Source: Palaemon carinicauda
Taxonomy: Eukaryota > Arthropoda > Malacostraca > Decapoda > Palaemonidae
DNA: 64,000 bases
Direction: 5' to 3'
Assembly (NCBI RefSeq): GCF_036898095.1
Contig: NC_090726.1
Coordinates: forward strand, 31,473,921-31,537,920
Numbering within the stretch: position 1 is the stretch's first letter; every line of letters begins with the position of its first letter. The notes under the pieces are model-generated. The model saw only the letters and a list, made by a program, of their open reading frames with translations, did no database searches and was not told the DNA's origin. Below are positions 20,246 to 31,108 of the stretch, piece by piece. The position numbers and the translations under genes are program-made.

Positions 20246-22527
20246 AAAACACTAAGTGGTTACTTTTCAAAGAGGCTGGTGATTGTATTTCTTTAATCAG
20301 ACTTCAATATATTTTTGCTTATTACGGCTGTTAATGGAGGAGGTACGTACTGTAAATGTTTTTTAACACTTTTATAGTGCGTTTAACTTTCTAAGATTAC
20401 TCTGGTGGGCCAGGTAGGAAAAGTAGATTTGTCAGATCTATGGGTATGTAAGGCCCTTTGAATGCTTCCTTGCAGAGATAATCCTTCTTATGAAGATTCC
20501 ATTTACTCCTTCCCAAATATATGGATTTTATCATCAAACTTTGTACAATATTAATGAATAAAGCAAATACTGCTGTTTAAAAATCTGGTAGAATTGTGCA
20601 GCATTTTTAAATTCCCTTCTATGACCAGCTCTGTAAGAGTTAATCTTGACTTATTTGGCTGATAAATCTTCTCCTTTTGATGATGATAAACTCACTTCAT
20701 ATCTTTTTAAGGAAAACAAATAGTTGCTATCACTTTTGTTTATTTATTAATTTTTTATCAATATATGAATCATTAACCTTCTTTTAGAGCTTATGCACAC
20801 ACAAAACATTGTTGATTTATAAAAAAATATATATATATTTTTCTTTCATTGCTTCCAGGAAATTGTCAAAAGTAGGAATTTCCTTCCGAACTTAGGAGTC
20901 GAGAATGAATTTTTTGCAATGCATTTTCATCAAAATCATCGATGTCAATAGCTTTCTGTCTTTAGCCTTATTAAAACAGTGGAGATTCCAAAAAAAGTAT
21001 TGTCGCTTGCTTGCTTGTTAAGTCTGTGAATAGACATTTCTGACATTTGTTGCTTCATACATTCTTTTGATAGCCTTTGGGCCATCAGCTACTTAATTTT
21101 GTAAAATTAAGTATTTCAGGACATGTAGACAATATGTATTTCCTTGGCCTCGGGTGGTAGCTGGTGTCTGCAGGAGTCATTAGAACAGTCTATATTTATC
21201 ACACTGGCTGCCTAAGATCAAGTATCCTGTAATGATAGTGACCATAACCTTTTAAATCCTGTTATAAAGCATATACTATAATGTCCAATTCAGTTCTGGC
21301 AGTGCCAGGCAAGAAATATGCAACATGATAATTTATATTAATGAATTTTAGGTTTTAACCAAGAATAAATGAAATAACTAACCTTTATTAGAAACAAAGC
21401 ACTGCATTTCAAGAAAGGAAAACTATTTTAATAGACTGCATGAAGCTAATATAATTACCGTAACATGAAAATTTGCAATATGTTATATCGGTATCGGTCA
21501 CACCATAGGGTTCTATATCATCACCGATAAGTCATATCCAGAAAAAAAGAATAGGGTTTTGAAAATATTAATAAACAACAATACAGTAGAAATTTATTTC
21601 TAACATTAATGTTTGTTTTTATATCTTTTACTTTTTTATGAAATTGCATTAGAAATTACATAGAAAAGGATATCTTAACGAGTTCCCTAATGGAAAATGC
21701 ACTAACAAATTAGTACATTGACATTTAGATCAAATTCAATCAGTTCACATTATTTTCCTACCACCAAATGATGTTACATGTCTTTTAATCCTTGACATTT
21801 ATTCATTCATTTCTCTTTATTTTGTATTTGGGTTTTTACAAAATACCTGTATCTTTATTGTAGTTTAATTTAATTCTCAGTAGTATTAGTGTGTTGATCA
21901 GGCAAGTGAGCTCTCAGTTTTAGAGTAGACCCTTACACTCCTCTTGGCAGTATATCCATTCATTCTTTGGTATGTTAAGAAAGTACAGTACAGCCAACCA
22001 TGTCTTGCAACATGACCATTTGTAAATTTTATCCTAAGTCACTCACTGGAATATCTGTGAACTGCTGTTTTGACAACTTTTGCTTTATATTTCAGGCTTA
22101 AAACTTATCTTTGGTGTGTTTGTAGTTATAATGTTCACAGTATTTTATTTTTTCTTACAGAAATAAGAATTACTTGGTCAATATTTTAATTTGATCATAA
22201 TCCAATCAATTGTGAGTCTCAATTATATTACAAGATAAAAATTTTTTTTAGTTTGTCATGCTAAGGAGTTTGTTCTTTCCCACTATCTCTAACATCCTTT
22301 CATAATCCGATGCTCGGATACAGAAGGTAGATACTGTACATGAATTCATATCCCTACTAATATTGATTCATATTCTTTTTTCATATCCTCTCAAATATTC
22401 ATCCTCAAACTTTTTGTCATGTCCCATTAATTTTGATCCTCAGACAATACTTTTTGTATTGTCTACAGATTTAAATCTTGAAGTCAGTAGCATTGGGTTC
22501 TCTTACTTGGCAAGGCAAGACACACTG

Positions 22528-22570
22528 AGAGAGAGAGAGAGAGAGTGTGTGTGTGTGTGTGTGTGTGTGT
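22528..22570. repeat. (GA)n(GT)n microsatellite
   Basis: About eight GA units are followed by about twelve GT units. Confidence 0.95.
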
Positions 22571-25500
22571 CCTAGTTTGAAAAGATGATGGAAGGCTAAG
22601 TTCAAGTGAAATTAACAGTTTCCTTTGGTAGTAGATAAGATTTTACTGGATATTCTTGATATTCCTTTACTCTCAAGAATGATTATTGTTTATACCTCAC
22701 AGAATTCAGTATCATATGTAATGAATATTGTGTTCAATTTCAATATGGTATCCATCTTTTAGCATGTTTAAGCAATTGTTTTCAAATCCTTTATTACATA
22801 GATAGAAAAATTTTCCCCAATTTTTTTGTTCTTGACTGACTGTAGTTGGCTTCCTCATTGGTCTACCATTGTAGATCATCATTTGGACCACTGCTTCAGT
22901 GATTTTGGTAGTACTACATCGCCCGAGGAGGACGATGTAAATCGTCTCTGTGGAGACCTAAAACCCGCAACTTTAACTTTTTATAAATCTAACTTTCATG
23001 CTTACTTTACTTATTTGGAAGTCCTGAAACTTTCCAAAAGAAAGCATCCCCTTCATATATTACAGTACTTTGAAGTTTTAATACAAAGCACCCGGGACAC
23101 CAGAAAGTAGAAGAAAGAAAAATAACATTGGCCTGCTTATTTGTAGCTCAATTTCATGAAATTGCAGTGCTAAAAATCATTCCCCAGGCTTTATAAAATT
23201 TGGTATACTCATCAGGTTTTTTCAAGGTCATTTTTCCAGACAGATCTTTCTTTTCCCCAAGATTATCTGTCAAACTGAATTTTGCCTAGGGGTTGTTTAA
23301 TATAAGAGGAGTTGGTCCCTACTGTCGGCTTGTAGTTATGCATGATGATCTTCATTTTCTTATGGGAATAAATCATGCAAGTGGTTCCAAAAGGGGATAA
23401 TTGCTTAGATCTAGCCCAATAAGAGCGTTATTAGGCTCTGAGGTCTGGTTGAACTAATATCTTTAACTAACTGAGGTGGGTATGCTGACAATTGATACTG
23501 AAAGTTTGTTTTACCAAACTCACAAGACAGGAGGCAGTTGATTGAAAATGCACACTACACTTTGAATTTCAGAGCACTTGACATGTGTGAGCTTAAATAG
23601 TACCTTGCATCACCCTAAAAGCTTATAAATACTGTAGTGAAAGAGATGGTAATTATCGAGTGGCAGAGTTGCCCCTCCAGGAGAAGAAACCCCACATTTA
23701 TCAGCTGTCAGTTTGAGAATTTTAACTTTGCCAGATTTGTTCTGGCTTTTGTAACTTGAAATCATGAAAAATATCTGCAAAGTTTAGCCTTCTTTTCATG
23801 TAAATGTAATGTAATATGAACAAAAACCTCTTTCTGATATTGAGCTTTCCATGATTTTTTTATTGAAAGTTTATGATTGTGAAATGGAACATTTATTGCA
23901 GAATTGCTGCACTTATCTGTATTTCTTTAGTTGAAATAAATTTTAATGGAATTCCAGGAGTAATAAAAAGTGAAACCAACTAAAGTTGATTCCACACTTC
24001 TATATATTGTAATGTACAGTATATATATAGTTTTTGATAAGTGAAAGAACTGTGATTCCAAAAAGTGGTGAATGTATTAGACAACAGTTTCAAGTGATGA
24101 ATACAGTATTGTTGACTGTTAACTGAATCTTTTCATTTTCTCATTTTCTTAACAAAATACCATCAGATTCTTTTTAAGTATGGCCAAATTTATATAGAGC
24201 TGGAATGTTTCTCTATCAATTTTCTCAACAGTAAAAAAAATTATATATATATCTGCACTAGCAATCACTCCTGTTGTATATTTGCAATTTATATGTGGTT
24301 CCCTCCATATTTATAACCACAGTTGTACAGCATACTGAAAAGTTGTTTATGTAGCCGAGATGTTTATGTGTGTAGTGGCAAACTTTGTTTATGCTGTATT
24401 AACAATACCATTTTATATCCAATCGAAAATTTTGTACAAAAGACAGCTTGTTGGTCAGTACTTGAATATAATTAGTGTATTTTGTAGGTTTGGTTACATA
24501 ACTTATATGTTCATCATTTGTTAAAGAGAAATCTTGCACAATATATATAGAAATAAACCCATAATTTTGGTAACTTTTGTCTATCATTAAATTTCTCTTG
24601 TTGCTTACCTGAGAAAGAGTTGGAGATATATTAATTATGCATTCCTTGTAATAATGGTGCCACAATAACTAGAAATTTACAATTAAATTTATGAAATATA
24701 TTCATGAACTATTAAGACAACATTCTGTAATCAGAATATTTTTTTTATTTCAGTCTTATATTTACTCTATGATCATACTAGCAAGTACATAAATTAGTAT
24801 ACTACCAATTAATTGTCAAGGTAAAGGGATTAGGTTTGTTTAGCCTAATATATTTATGTATTTTTATGTCCTTCAGTAGTTTCTTTTAGTTACAATATTT
24901 ATAGACATTTAGTTACTTCCTTCATAGGATATAGCAAGAGATTCATTGTTTTGTCATTGATCATTTGGAAGGTTTTAATAAAATACTTTGACTTGGGGTA
25001 GTATATGGATGTACAGTATACATTATAAGGAATTTCTGAATATTTTTTTTTATAGGTTATATTCCTCATTAGCGCCATAACTTTTTTATTTTTTGTGTTT
25101 TTATTTCTTATAGAAATGTAAAAGTTTCATATTTTTCTCTCTTGTCTTAATAGCGTGGAAATTTTTTATGCAGGTTTTCTATTATTTTGTTATGAACTGC
25201 TCTCTATCTATAGTATTTGATTCTTTTGTACTGATTTTATTTCTATGAGTATTCATTTTGCAACTAAAGGATGACTTAGTCCACTTTCCCTTTTTGCAAA
25301 ATTTCAGCTTAAGGTACCACAGTACTGTATTTTCTTTAGTCTCTTAGAAGTATTATTTCATACTTGAAACAATTAGTAAGCATTCACAAAATTCATTATT
25401 CTAGTTATGATTCTAACTTTCCTTATTATTTACCTTAAGAATTAATTTCATCAGACTTAACAAGACTGACCTTCATGCTCATTTTGTATGCAGTAATAAG

Positions 25501-25806
25501 CAGACTACAGTTGTTGCATACCTGTTAGCTATAAAAACAAGATCTTGCTATTTTGTTGAGATAGGCTGTTATGAAATACAATCTTAATGGATGACCAAAA
25601 ATGTTACCTTATTCAACAGCTATGCTAAAGCAATGCTGTGGATGAATGAATCTCGGATATTTTACCCGAAATTTATGTCGATGGTGTATAGCTGAGTAAA
25701 GTTGCCAACTTTACTGTTGACGTTACTGGAAGGTGTACTGGATTTACCTTGTAGGTAAAAGTGATCTGGCATCATACTAAGATACTTTATGTACATACCT
25801 TCAAAG

Positions 25807-25850
25807 AATAAAGTGTATAATTTTTTCACTTGTGTTGTCTTTTATCCTCA
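25807..25850 (+). terminator. Candidate polyadenylation signal
   Basis: AATAAA at 25807-25812 is followed within 20-35 bases by TTTTTTCACTTGTGTTGTCTTT-like GT/T-rich sequence, the arrangement of an animal cleavage site. It would close the plus-strand transcript that contains exon 16357-16505. Other AATAAA words occur in this AT-rich region, so the choice is uncertain. Confidence 0.4.
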
Positions 25851-26028
25851 TAATGTATGTATATGAAAAAATAAGAAATATTTGCCTGTTTATATTTTGT
25901 TCAGTTAATTCTTTGCATGTAGCATAAGTTTTTCAAAACTGACCATCCATTGCATTCTTATCTTCTCAGACAGTACCACTATGCACATAGTACTAGGTAT
26001 ACTGTTAATTTTGATATTCATGTCTTCT

Positions 26029-26445
26029 AGGGTGACCAAATTTTTAATATTAAAATAAGGGTCACCTAAATTTGAGAGGTAGTTAAACAATATAGACACA
26101 GAACTTACGTGAAGTTAGTCACGCCCTGACATAGCACAAAGTTCCCGTCTGGGTCCAGATTGCCCAGGACCTACTTCATTGAGTTCTTTGTTTAAAAGTG
26201 CATTGATTGTAGATTTTATAACAAGTGGCTGTTCATTATGTGTCAAATAATTACAATATTGCAATCAAGCATCTTTTACAGCTTTGAGGGATATTATAAC
26301 TAAAATTTCACTATTGTATTTTTCTTTCAACTATTAAAAATATTGGACAAAAACCATTCCAGGGAGGATTGATACTGGAGAATGGGACAAATGTCATAAG
26401 TATGGAACAATCTCACCAAATACGGGACGACTGCATGGTCACCCT
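26029..26445. mobile_element. Short non-autonomous DNA element, AGGGTGACCA termini
   Basis: The segment starts AGGGTGACCA and ends TGGTCACCCT, perfect 10-bp inverted repeats. It contains GGGACAAATGTCATAAGTATGG and ATACGGGACGAC. A related copy lies at about 38175-39010. No open frame is present and the target duplication is unclear, so the superfamily is open (hAT-like is possible). Confidence 0.65.
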
Positions 26446-26875
26446 GGCTCTGAACGGCCGCATAGAACCCAACACTAGGCTATGAATCTCAAATTAATCA
26501 ATTTGTGAAAATAAATTTTTTTGAGAATGTTAGGTAACAGCCTATCAGGACAATACAGTACTGTATAATCTGATTAGCTGTTCTTAGGAATTTCTGTACA
26601 CTGATCACCAAGTAGGCCTAAACCTGTAACTTCAGCTCTACATCAGGAAATGAATTTATTGCCTGTTTGTTGAGATGTGCACTTTACTAGGTTAGGTTAG
26701 GTTAAGAAAGTGAGTGTTACAGAGTGAAAATTTTACATGTAAGCCTATTCAACAACCAGTTTTGCTGATGCTGTTTTAATTTATTAACAGTTCAATGATT
26801 CTAGTTTATAAAGGAAATTGAGAAGTAAACAACGGATTTTGAGCGAAGCGAAAAATCTATTTTTGGGTGAGATAG

Positions 26876-27216
26876 CCATGGCGTCCTGATGGAAGGTTCC
26901 TTTTTGGTAGCTTCCTTGGGTAAATAACTACTAAGATATTCCCAGAGAATTTAACCACAGGTTATCACAGAATTCTAACTTCTGGAGCGAGTATCCTAAA
27001 GGTTTCCCTTTAAGACATCGTATATCAACAGGGGACGCATGTATTAAAGCGCCACATAGCTATCTACACCCCGAACAGAGTTAATGCTTCGGTGTGTAAG
27101 GGCTGAGAATAGCTGGGAGCCGTTCCATAGCTAATCTCATTCGTGGCTACTTCTGGTACTCGAGACGTAAACAAACGGGCGCCATTGCTTAAATGACGTC
27201 ACGTCCGTCTTCATCC
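26876..27216. repeat. Inverted terminal repeat, left copy, element D
   Basis: Near-perfect reverse complement of 35242-35583. It contains TGACGTCA (27194-27201) close to its inner end. Outside it, 26833-26891 is the part complementary to the ICR. Confidence 0.93.
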
Positions 27217-27297
27217 TGAAGCCAGTTGCTTGCCGATCACCATGATACAGCAGAGCAGGGTGGGACCTAAAAACTGGACGAAGTAGCAGGGAGGGTC

Positions 27298-27391
27298 CAT
27301 CAGGACGCCATGGCTACCTCACCCAAAAATAGATTTTTCGCTTCGCTCAAAATCCGTTTTTTGGGCTCAAGCCATGGCGTCCTGATGGAAG
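27298..27391. repeat. Internal complementary region (ICR), element D
   Basis: Bases 27298-27356 (ending GCTCAAAATCCG) are the reverse complement of the left end 26833-26891. Bases 27357-27391 (TTTTTTGGGCTCAAGCC onward) are the reverse complement of the right end 35564-35598. The join lies between CCG and TTTTTT. In DIRS1-type elements this region templates completion of the circular intermediate. Confidence 0.92.
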
Positions 27392-28198
27392 AATATCAGA
27401 GAATCAATGTATCGTGGTAGATTTTCCCCTATTAGTAAGTGCCAAGGCATTGACAAAATAGCATAGTAATCTTGGTAAAAGAACCGTAGGGAAGAATCAT
27501 CCTGCCCCCCTTGGCAGTGAAGTTCCCACGGGCCATGCCGACGTCAAAGTGGTATTGAAGGGCTATTCACCCTGATAGAAGAACTTGAAGAACTTGGAGA
27601 CGAAGCTGAATGTTTGGCATTCGTATAGGAACATTCTGAAAAGCAGACCAGTGGTGGTTGGGCACTGTGTGCTGAGAAGGGTGATTCATCTCCAGGGTAT
27701 GAAGAGTAAGTATTCGTATTGGAACAGTACATAATCAGAGTGAATATAAATTAAGAGTTAGTATCTTAATTTCTCCATAACCATAAGGAAAAGGGGATAA
27801 TAAAACTATGACAGGCATGTATTTCATAGTAAGTAGGAGCTGATTGAGACGCACAGGTAATAAAATAGAAATTTTATTTCACAAATGCAGAAATTAAATG
27901 AATTGCAGCAATAAGTAAAGTTCATTTACAGTAATTATAATGTACATAGTAATAAAGACTTGCTCTTGAATCTGAAAAGGAATTTCAAGTTTATTAGTAG
28001 GCACTCGTTCTCGAAGAACGTAAGTCTTTGATTAAAAACACATCATGCTCAGGGCATGTGGCACTTGTGTGACAACTATGACATTTCACCTGGGATAAGA
28101 ACAGTTATAAAAGCACTAAGTGTTTTCGACATCACTATGTATCGCTCGAGGGTCAACATAGGCACCCGAAGAGTTAGAGTCCCAAGTAACTCACTGTT
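27392..28198 (-). other. 3' untranslated part of element D
   Basis: This lies between the ORF2 stop and the ICR. It is AT-rich and I see no domain. Short open frames here are not supported. Confidence 0.6.
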
Positions 28199-31108
28199 CT
28201 ATGCAGAGTTAGGTGCAGGTTTCATAACACTACCTGCGGCTACCACAAAATGTTTGACTTCGTGCACTTGTTTCGCATAATGTTTAAAGAAAACGCGCGA
28301 GGACTTCCAGCCTGTGAAGTTTTTAAGGCTTTCAAAGTCCATACTCTGAAAGAAATTCAGAGATGATGCAACTTTCCTAGGATCATGACCGGCGGGTGTA
28401 CTGTCAGGATCCGCTCTGCGAATGAAGTAGGCGATTTTCGCTCTTAATTGTTTCAGTGACAGGTCGCTGCCCGATGTTTCTCCTTTGAAGAGTTGGCCTC
28501 CACCAAAGTTCGAAGTTCTGCGAAGATAGACCTTGAGGCTCTCTACTGGGCATAAAGAGACATCTTCCTTCAGGGGGCATATTCTCCAGGGGCCCCATCT
28601 TTTGGTGGGTAATTCATTTTTGGCGAGAAACGTCGGATCAGGGGAGAGGGTAACGTCTCCTGTATCGGTAAACAGGATGTGCCCTTCCTCTCTTGATAAT
28701 GCCACTATTTCGCTGACTCGGGCTCCCGAAGCAAGAGCAAAGAGAAATATAACTTTCCGAGTCAGATCCTTGAGAGGGCATGAATCATTATCCAAGTTGG
28801 AGGCGAAATGGAGCACCTTGTCTAATGACCAGGAGATCGGTTTCGGTGGGGGTGCTGGACGTAGGCGAGCACATGCTTTCGGTAGTTTATTGAAGATGTC
28901 GCTGGACAGATCAATTTGGAAGGCATACAGAATTGGTCTGGTCAAGGCCGATTTGCAGGTTGAAATCGTATTGGCTGCTAATCCCTGTCCATGAAGGTGA
29001 ATAAAAAAGGACATGCAGAAATCAATTGTGATTTCCTTAGGATTTTTTGTCTTGACGAAGGAGACCCATTTCCTCCAGGATGATTCGTATTGCCGTCTTG
29101 TGGATTCGGTCTTGTATTCCTCTAGGAAGTCCAGACTTTTCTTCGAGATCCCAAACCTCTTCTTTGCGGCTAGGGAGAGAAAATCATGAGATGAAGGTCC
29201 TTGATTTTCGATGATGAAGCGAAGACAGTCGACTTCTGTACTTGTTGGGAGAGAACTGGGCCCGGGAGAGGGATCAGCTTGGGCTGCAGCTCCAGGACCA
29301 GGGGGGTACCAGTTGCTCCGGGGCCACTTGGGAGCCACTAGGGCCGCTGTCCCTTTGAAGGTTCTCAGTTTGGAGAGGACTTTCAGCAGAAGGTTGGTGG
29401 GAGGGAACAGGTAGATCTTGGACCATCTGTTCCAGTCCAGTGACATGGCATCCACTGCTTCTGCCTTGGGGTCCTCGTACGGGGCCACATACCGAGGAAG
29501 TTGATTGTTGTCGCTCGTTGCGAAGAGATCTATCTGAAGTTCTGGGACTTGGTGAGAGATGAAGGAGAATGATCTTGCGTCTAGAGACCATTCCGACTCT
29601 ATCGGGTTTGTTCGAGATAGAGCATCCGCTGTCACGTTGCGGAATCCTTGTAGGTGAACTGCAGACAGGTGCCACTTCTTCTTCTCTGCCAGACGGAAGA
29701 TTGGGAGAAGCACCTGATTTATCTGGGGCGATCTTGAGCCTTGGCGATTGAGACAACAAACTACCACCGAGTTGTCTAGGGTTAGACGAATGTGGATCGA
29801 GGGAGGCGGGGATAATTTCTTCAGAGTTAGAAGGACCGCCATGGCCTCCAAGATGTTTATGTGGAACGTCTTGAACAGGGGAGACCAGGTGCCTTGAGCC
29901 TGTTTTTGGTGGGAGTGACCTCCCCAACCCTCCAGCAAAGCGTCCGTGTGGATGTTGAGTGATGGAGGAGGGTGTTGAAGAGGAATGGACCTTTTCAGGG
30001 CCTTTGCTTCCGACCACGGCTTGAGGAGAAGTCGAAGTCTGTTTGGGAGCCGTCTCTTGAGGTCTCTTCGAGCGATGGATGCAGAACGTCTCCAGACTCC
30101 CGCGGCATCCTTTAGCTGTGCACGAAGCACTGGGTTTGTTACTGAGGCGAACTGTAGAGAGCCTAGAACTCGTTCCTGCTGGCGTCTTGAAATTCGTTTG
30201 GATTTCAGTAGTCGCTTGACAGACCCTGCTATTTCCTTCCTTTTCTTCTGGGGGATGGAAAGGCGGTGTGACTGAAGGTTCCATTGGATTCCTAACCACT
30301 GGAACTTCTGAGCTGGAGAGAGGCGAGATTTCTTCTCGTTGATCTTGAATCCCAGGTGTTCTAGGTACTGGGTGACTTTGTTGCAAGATTTTACACAATC
30401 TTCGGGCGATGGAGCCCAGACTAGCCAGTCGTCGAGGTAGGCCATCACCTGGACGTTTCGGAGGCGGAGCTGTTGTACTATGGCGTCCGCCAGCTTTGTG
30501 AAGATCCGAGGGGCCACATTGAGGCCGAAGGGCATGGCCCGGAAGGCGTAGCTTTTCCTTTGGAGTCGAAATCCTAGGTAGGAGGAAGCGTGATGGTTCA
30601 TTGGAACGTGCCAGTAGGCATCCGCCAGGTCTATGGAGACCGTGTAGGAACCTCGAGGCAGAAGGGTCCTTATTTGTTGAAGAGTCAGCATCTTGAACTT
30701 GTCGTTCGCTATGAACTTGTTGAGGGGGGATAAGTCCAGAATGACTCTGAGTTTGTCGGAGTCTTTCTTGGGGACACAAAACAGTCTTCCTTGGAACCTG
30801 GTGGACTTTACCTTCCTTATCACCTTCTTGTTCAAGAGATCTAGGACATATTCTTCCAGAAGGGGGGTTGATTGTTGGAAGAACTGCTGGAATGTTGGGG
30901 GTGGTTGAGTCCAACTCCAGCCTAGACCCTTCTTGACGATGCTGTGTGCCCAGGGATCGAAGGTCCAACGATCCTGGAATTGGCGGAGTCTTCCTCCCAC
31001 CGGAAGCACTTCATTGCTTCTGGTGTCCCGAGGGCTTGCTGCCTCGGCCGCTAGCTCCCTTTCCTCCTCTGCCTCTGGAGGGACGGCGAGACGCGTCTCT
31101 GCTTGCAC
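28199..31108 (-). CDS. ORF2: reverse transcriptase-RNase H-Dam-like-tyrosine recombinase polyprotein
   Basis: A single frame of 969 codons. RT spans about residues 100-330, with FCVPKK (110-115), SIDLADAYW (D160) and YLDDW (D226, D227). RNase H has D389 (HTDA), E421 (EAMAV), D445 (TLDN) and D495 (TADALS). A Dam-methylase-like domain runs 526-600, with DLFATSDN and LFPP (567-570) in place of NPPY. The tyrosine recombinase (about 655-950) has R797 (GARVSE), H908 and R911 (HDPR), W934 and Y944 (FKHYAK), the complete R-H-R-W-Y set. The protein would copy the element RNA to DNA and integrate the circular product in the nucleus. DIRS elements often encode the recombinase in a separate overlapping ORF; here it is fused. 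The start at 31108 lies inside ORF1. Confidence 0.93.
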   Translation of the reverse strand: MQAETRLAVPPEAEEERELAAEAASPRDTRSNEVLPVGGRLRQFQDRWTFDPWAHSIVKKGLGWSWTQPPPTFQQFFQQSTPLLEEYVLDLLNKKVIRKVKSTRFQGRLFCVPKKDSDKLRVILDLSPLNKFIANDKFKMLTLQQIRTLLPRGSYTVSIDLADAYWHVPMNHHASSYLGFRLQRKSYAFRAMPFGLNVAPRIFTKLADAIVQQLRLRNVQVMAYLDDWLVWAPSPEDCVKSCNKVTQYLEHLGFKINEKKSRLSPAQKFQWLGIQWNLQSHRLSIPQKKRKEIAGSVKRLLKSKRISRRQQERVLGSLQFASVTNPVLRAQLKDAAGVWRRSASIARRDLKRRLPNRLRLLLKPWSEAKALKRSIPLQHPPPSLNIHTDALLEGWGGHSHQKQAQGTWSPLFKTFHINILEAMAVLLTLKKLSPPPSIHIRLTLDNSVVVCCLNRQGSRSPQINQVLLPIFRLAEKKKWHLSAVHLQGFRNVTADALSRTNPIESEWSLDARSFSFISHQVPELQIDLFATSDNNQLPRYVAPYEDPKAEAVDAMSLDWNRWSKIYLFPPTNLLLKVLSKLRTFKGTAALVAPKWPRSNWYPPGPGAAAQADPSPGPSSLPTSTEVDCLRFIIENQGPSSHDFLSLAAKKRFGISKKSLDFLEEYKTESTRRQYESSWRKWVSFVKTKNPKEITIDFCMSFFIHLHGQGLAANTISTCKSALTRPILYAFQIDLSSDIFNKLPKACARLRPAPPPKPISWSLDKVLHFASNLDNDSCPLKDLTRKVIFLFALASGARVSEIVALSREEGHILFTDTGDVTLSPDPTFLAKNELPTKRWGPWRICPLKEDVSLCPVESLKVYLRRTSNFGGGQLFKGETSGSDLSLKQLRAKIAYFIRRADPDSTPAGHDPRKVASSLNFFQSMDFESLKNFTGWKSSRVFFKHYAKQVHEVKHFVVAAGSVMKPAPNSA

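Larger units (their letters stand above)
16506..25830 (+). other. Long AT-rich region after the last exon; candidate 3' UTR
   Basis: About 9.3 kb with no convincing coding sequence. Unlike the rest of the window it holds no DIRS-type or large transposon sequence, only tandem units (16763-17133), one SINE-like repeat and microsatellites. It ends at an AATAAA followed by a GT/T-rich stretch. This is compatible with a very long 3' UTR of the gene ending at 16505, though a shorter UTR plus intergenic DNA is equally possible. The 94-codon open frame at 22826-23110 cannot be related to any family I know. Confidence 0.4.

Noticed and set aside
22826..23110. A 94-codon open frame in the AT-rich region
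   Set aside because: No recognisable family, no splice or repeat context; one frame of this length is expected by chance.
29274..30968. A 564-codon open frame on the same strand as ORF2 of element D
   Set aside because: It overlaps ORF2 in another frame and has no domain, only Ser/Pro/Arg-rich sequence; a frame shadow produced by codon bias.
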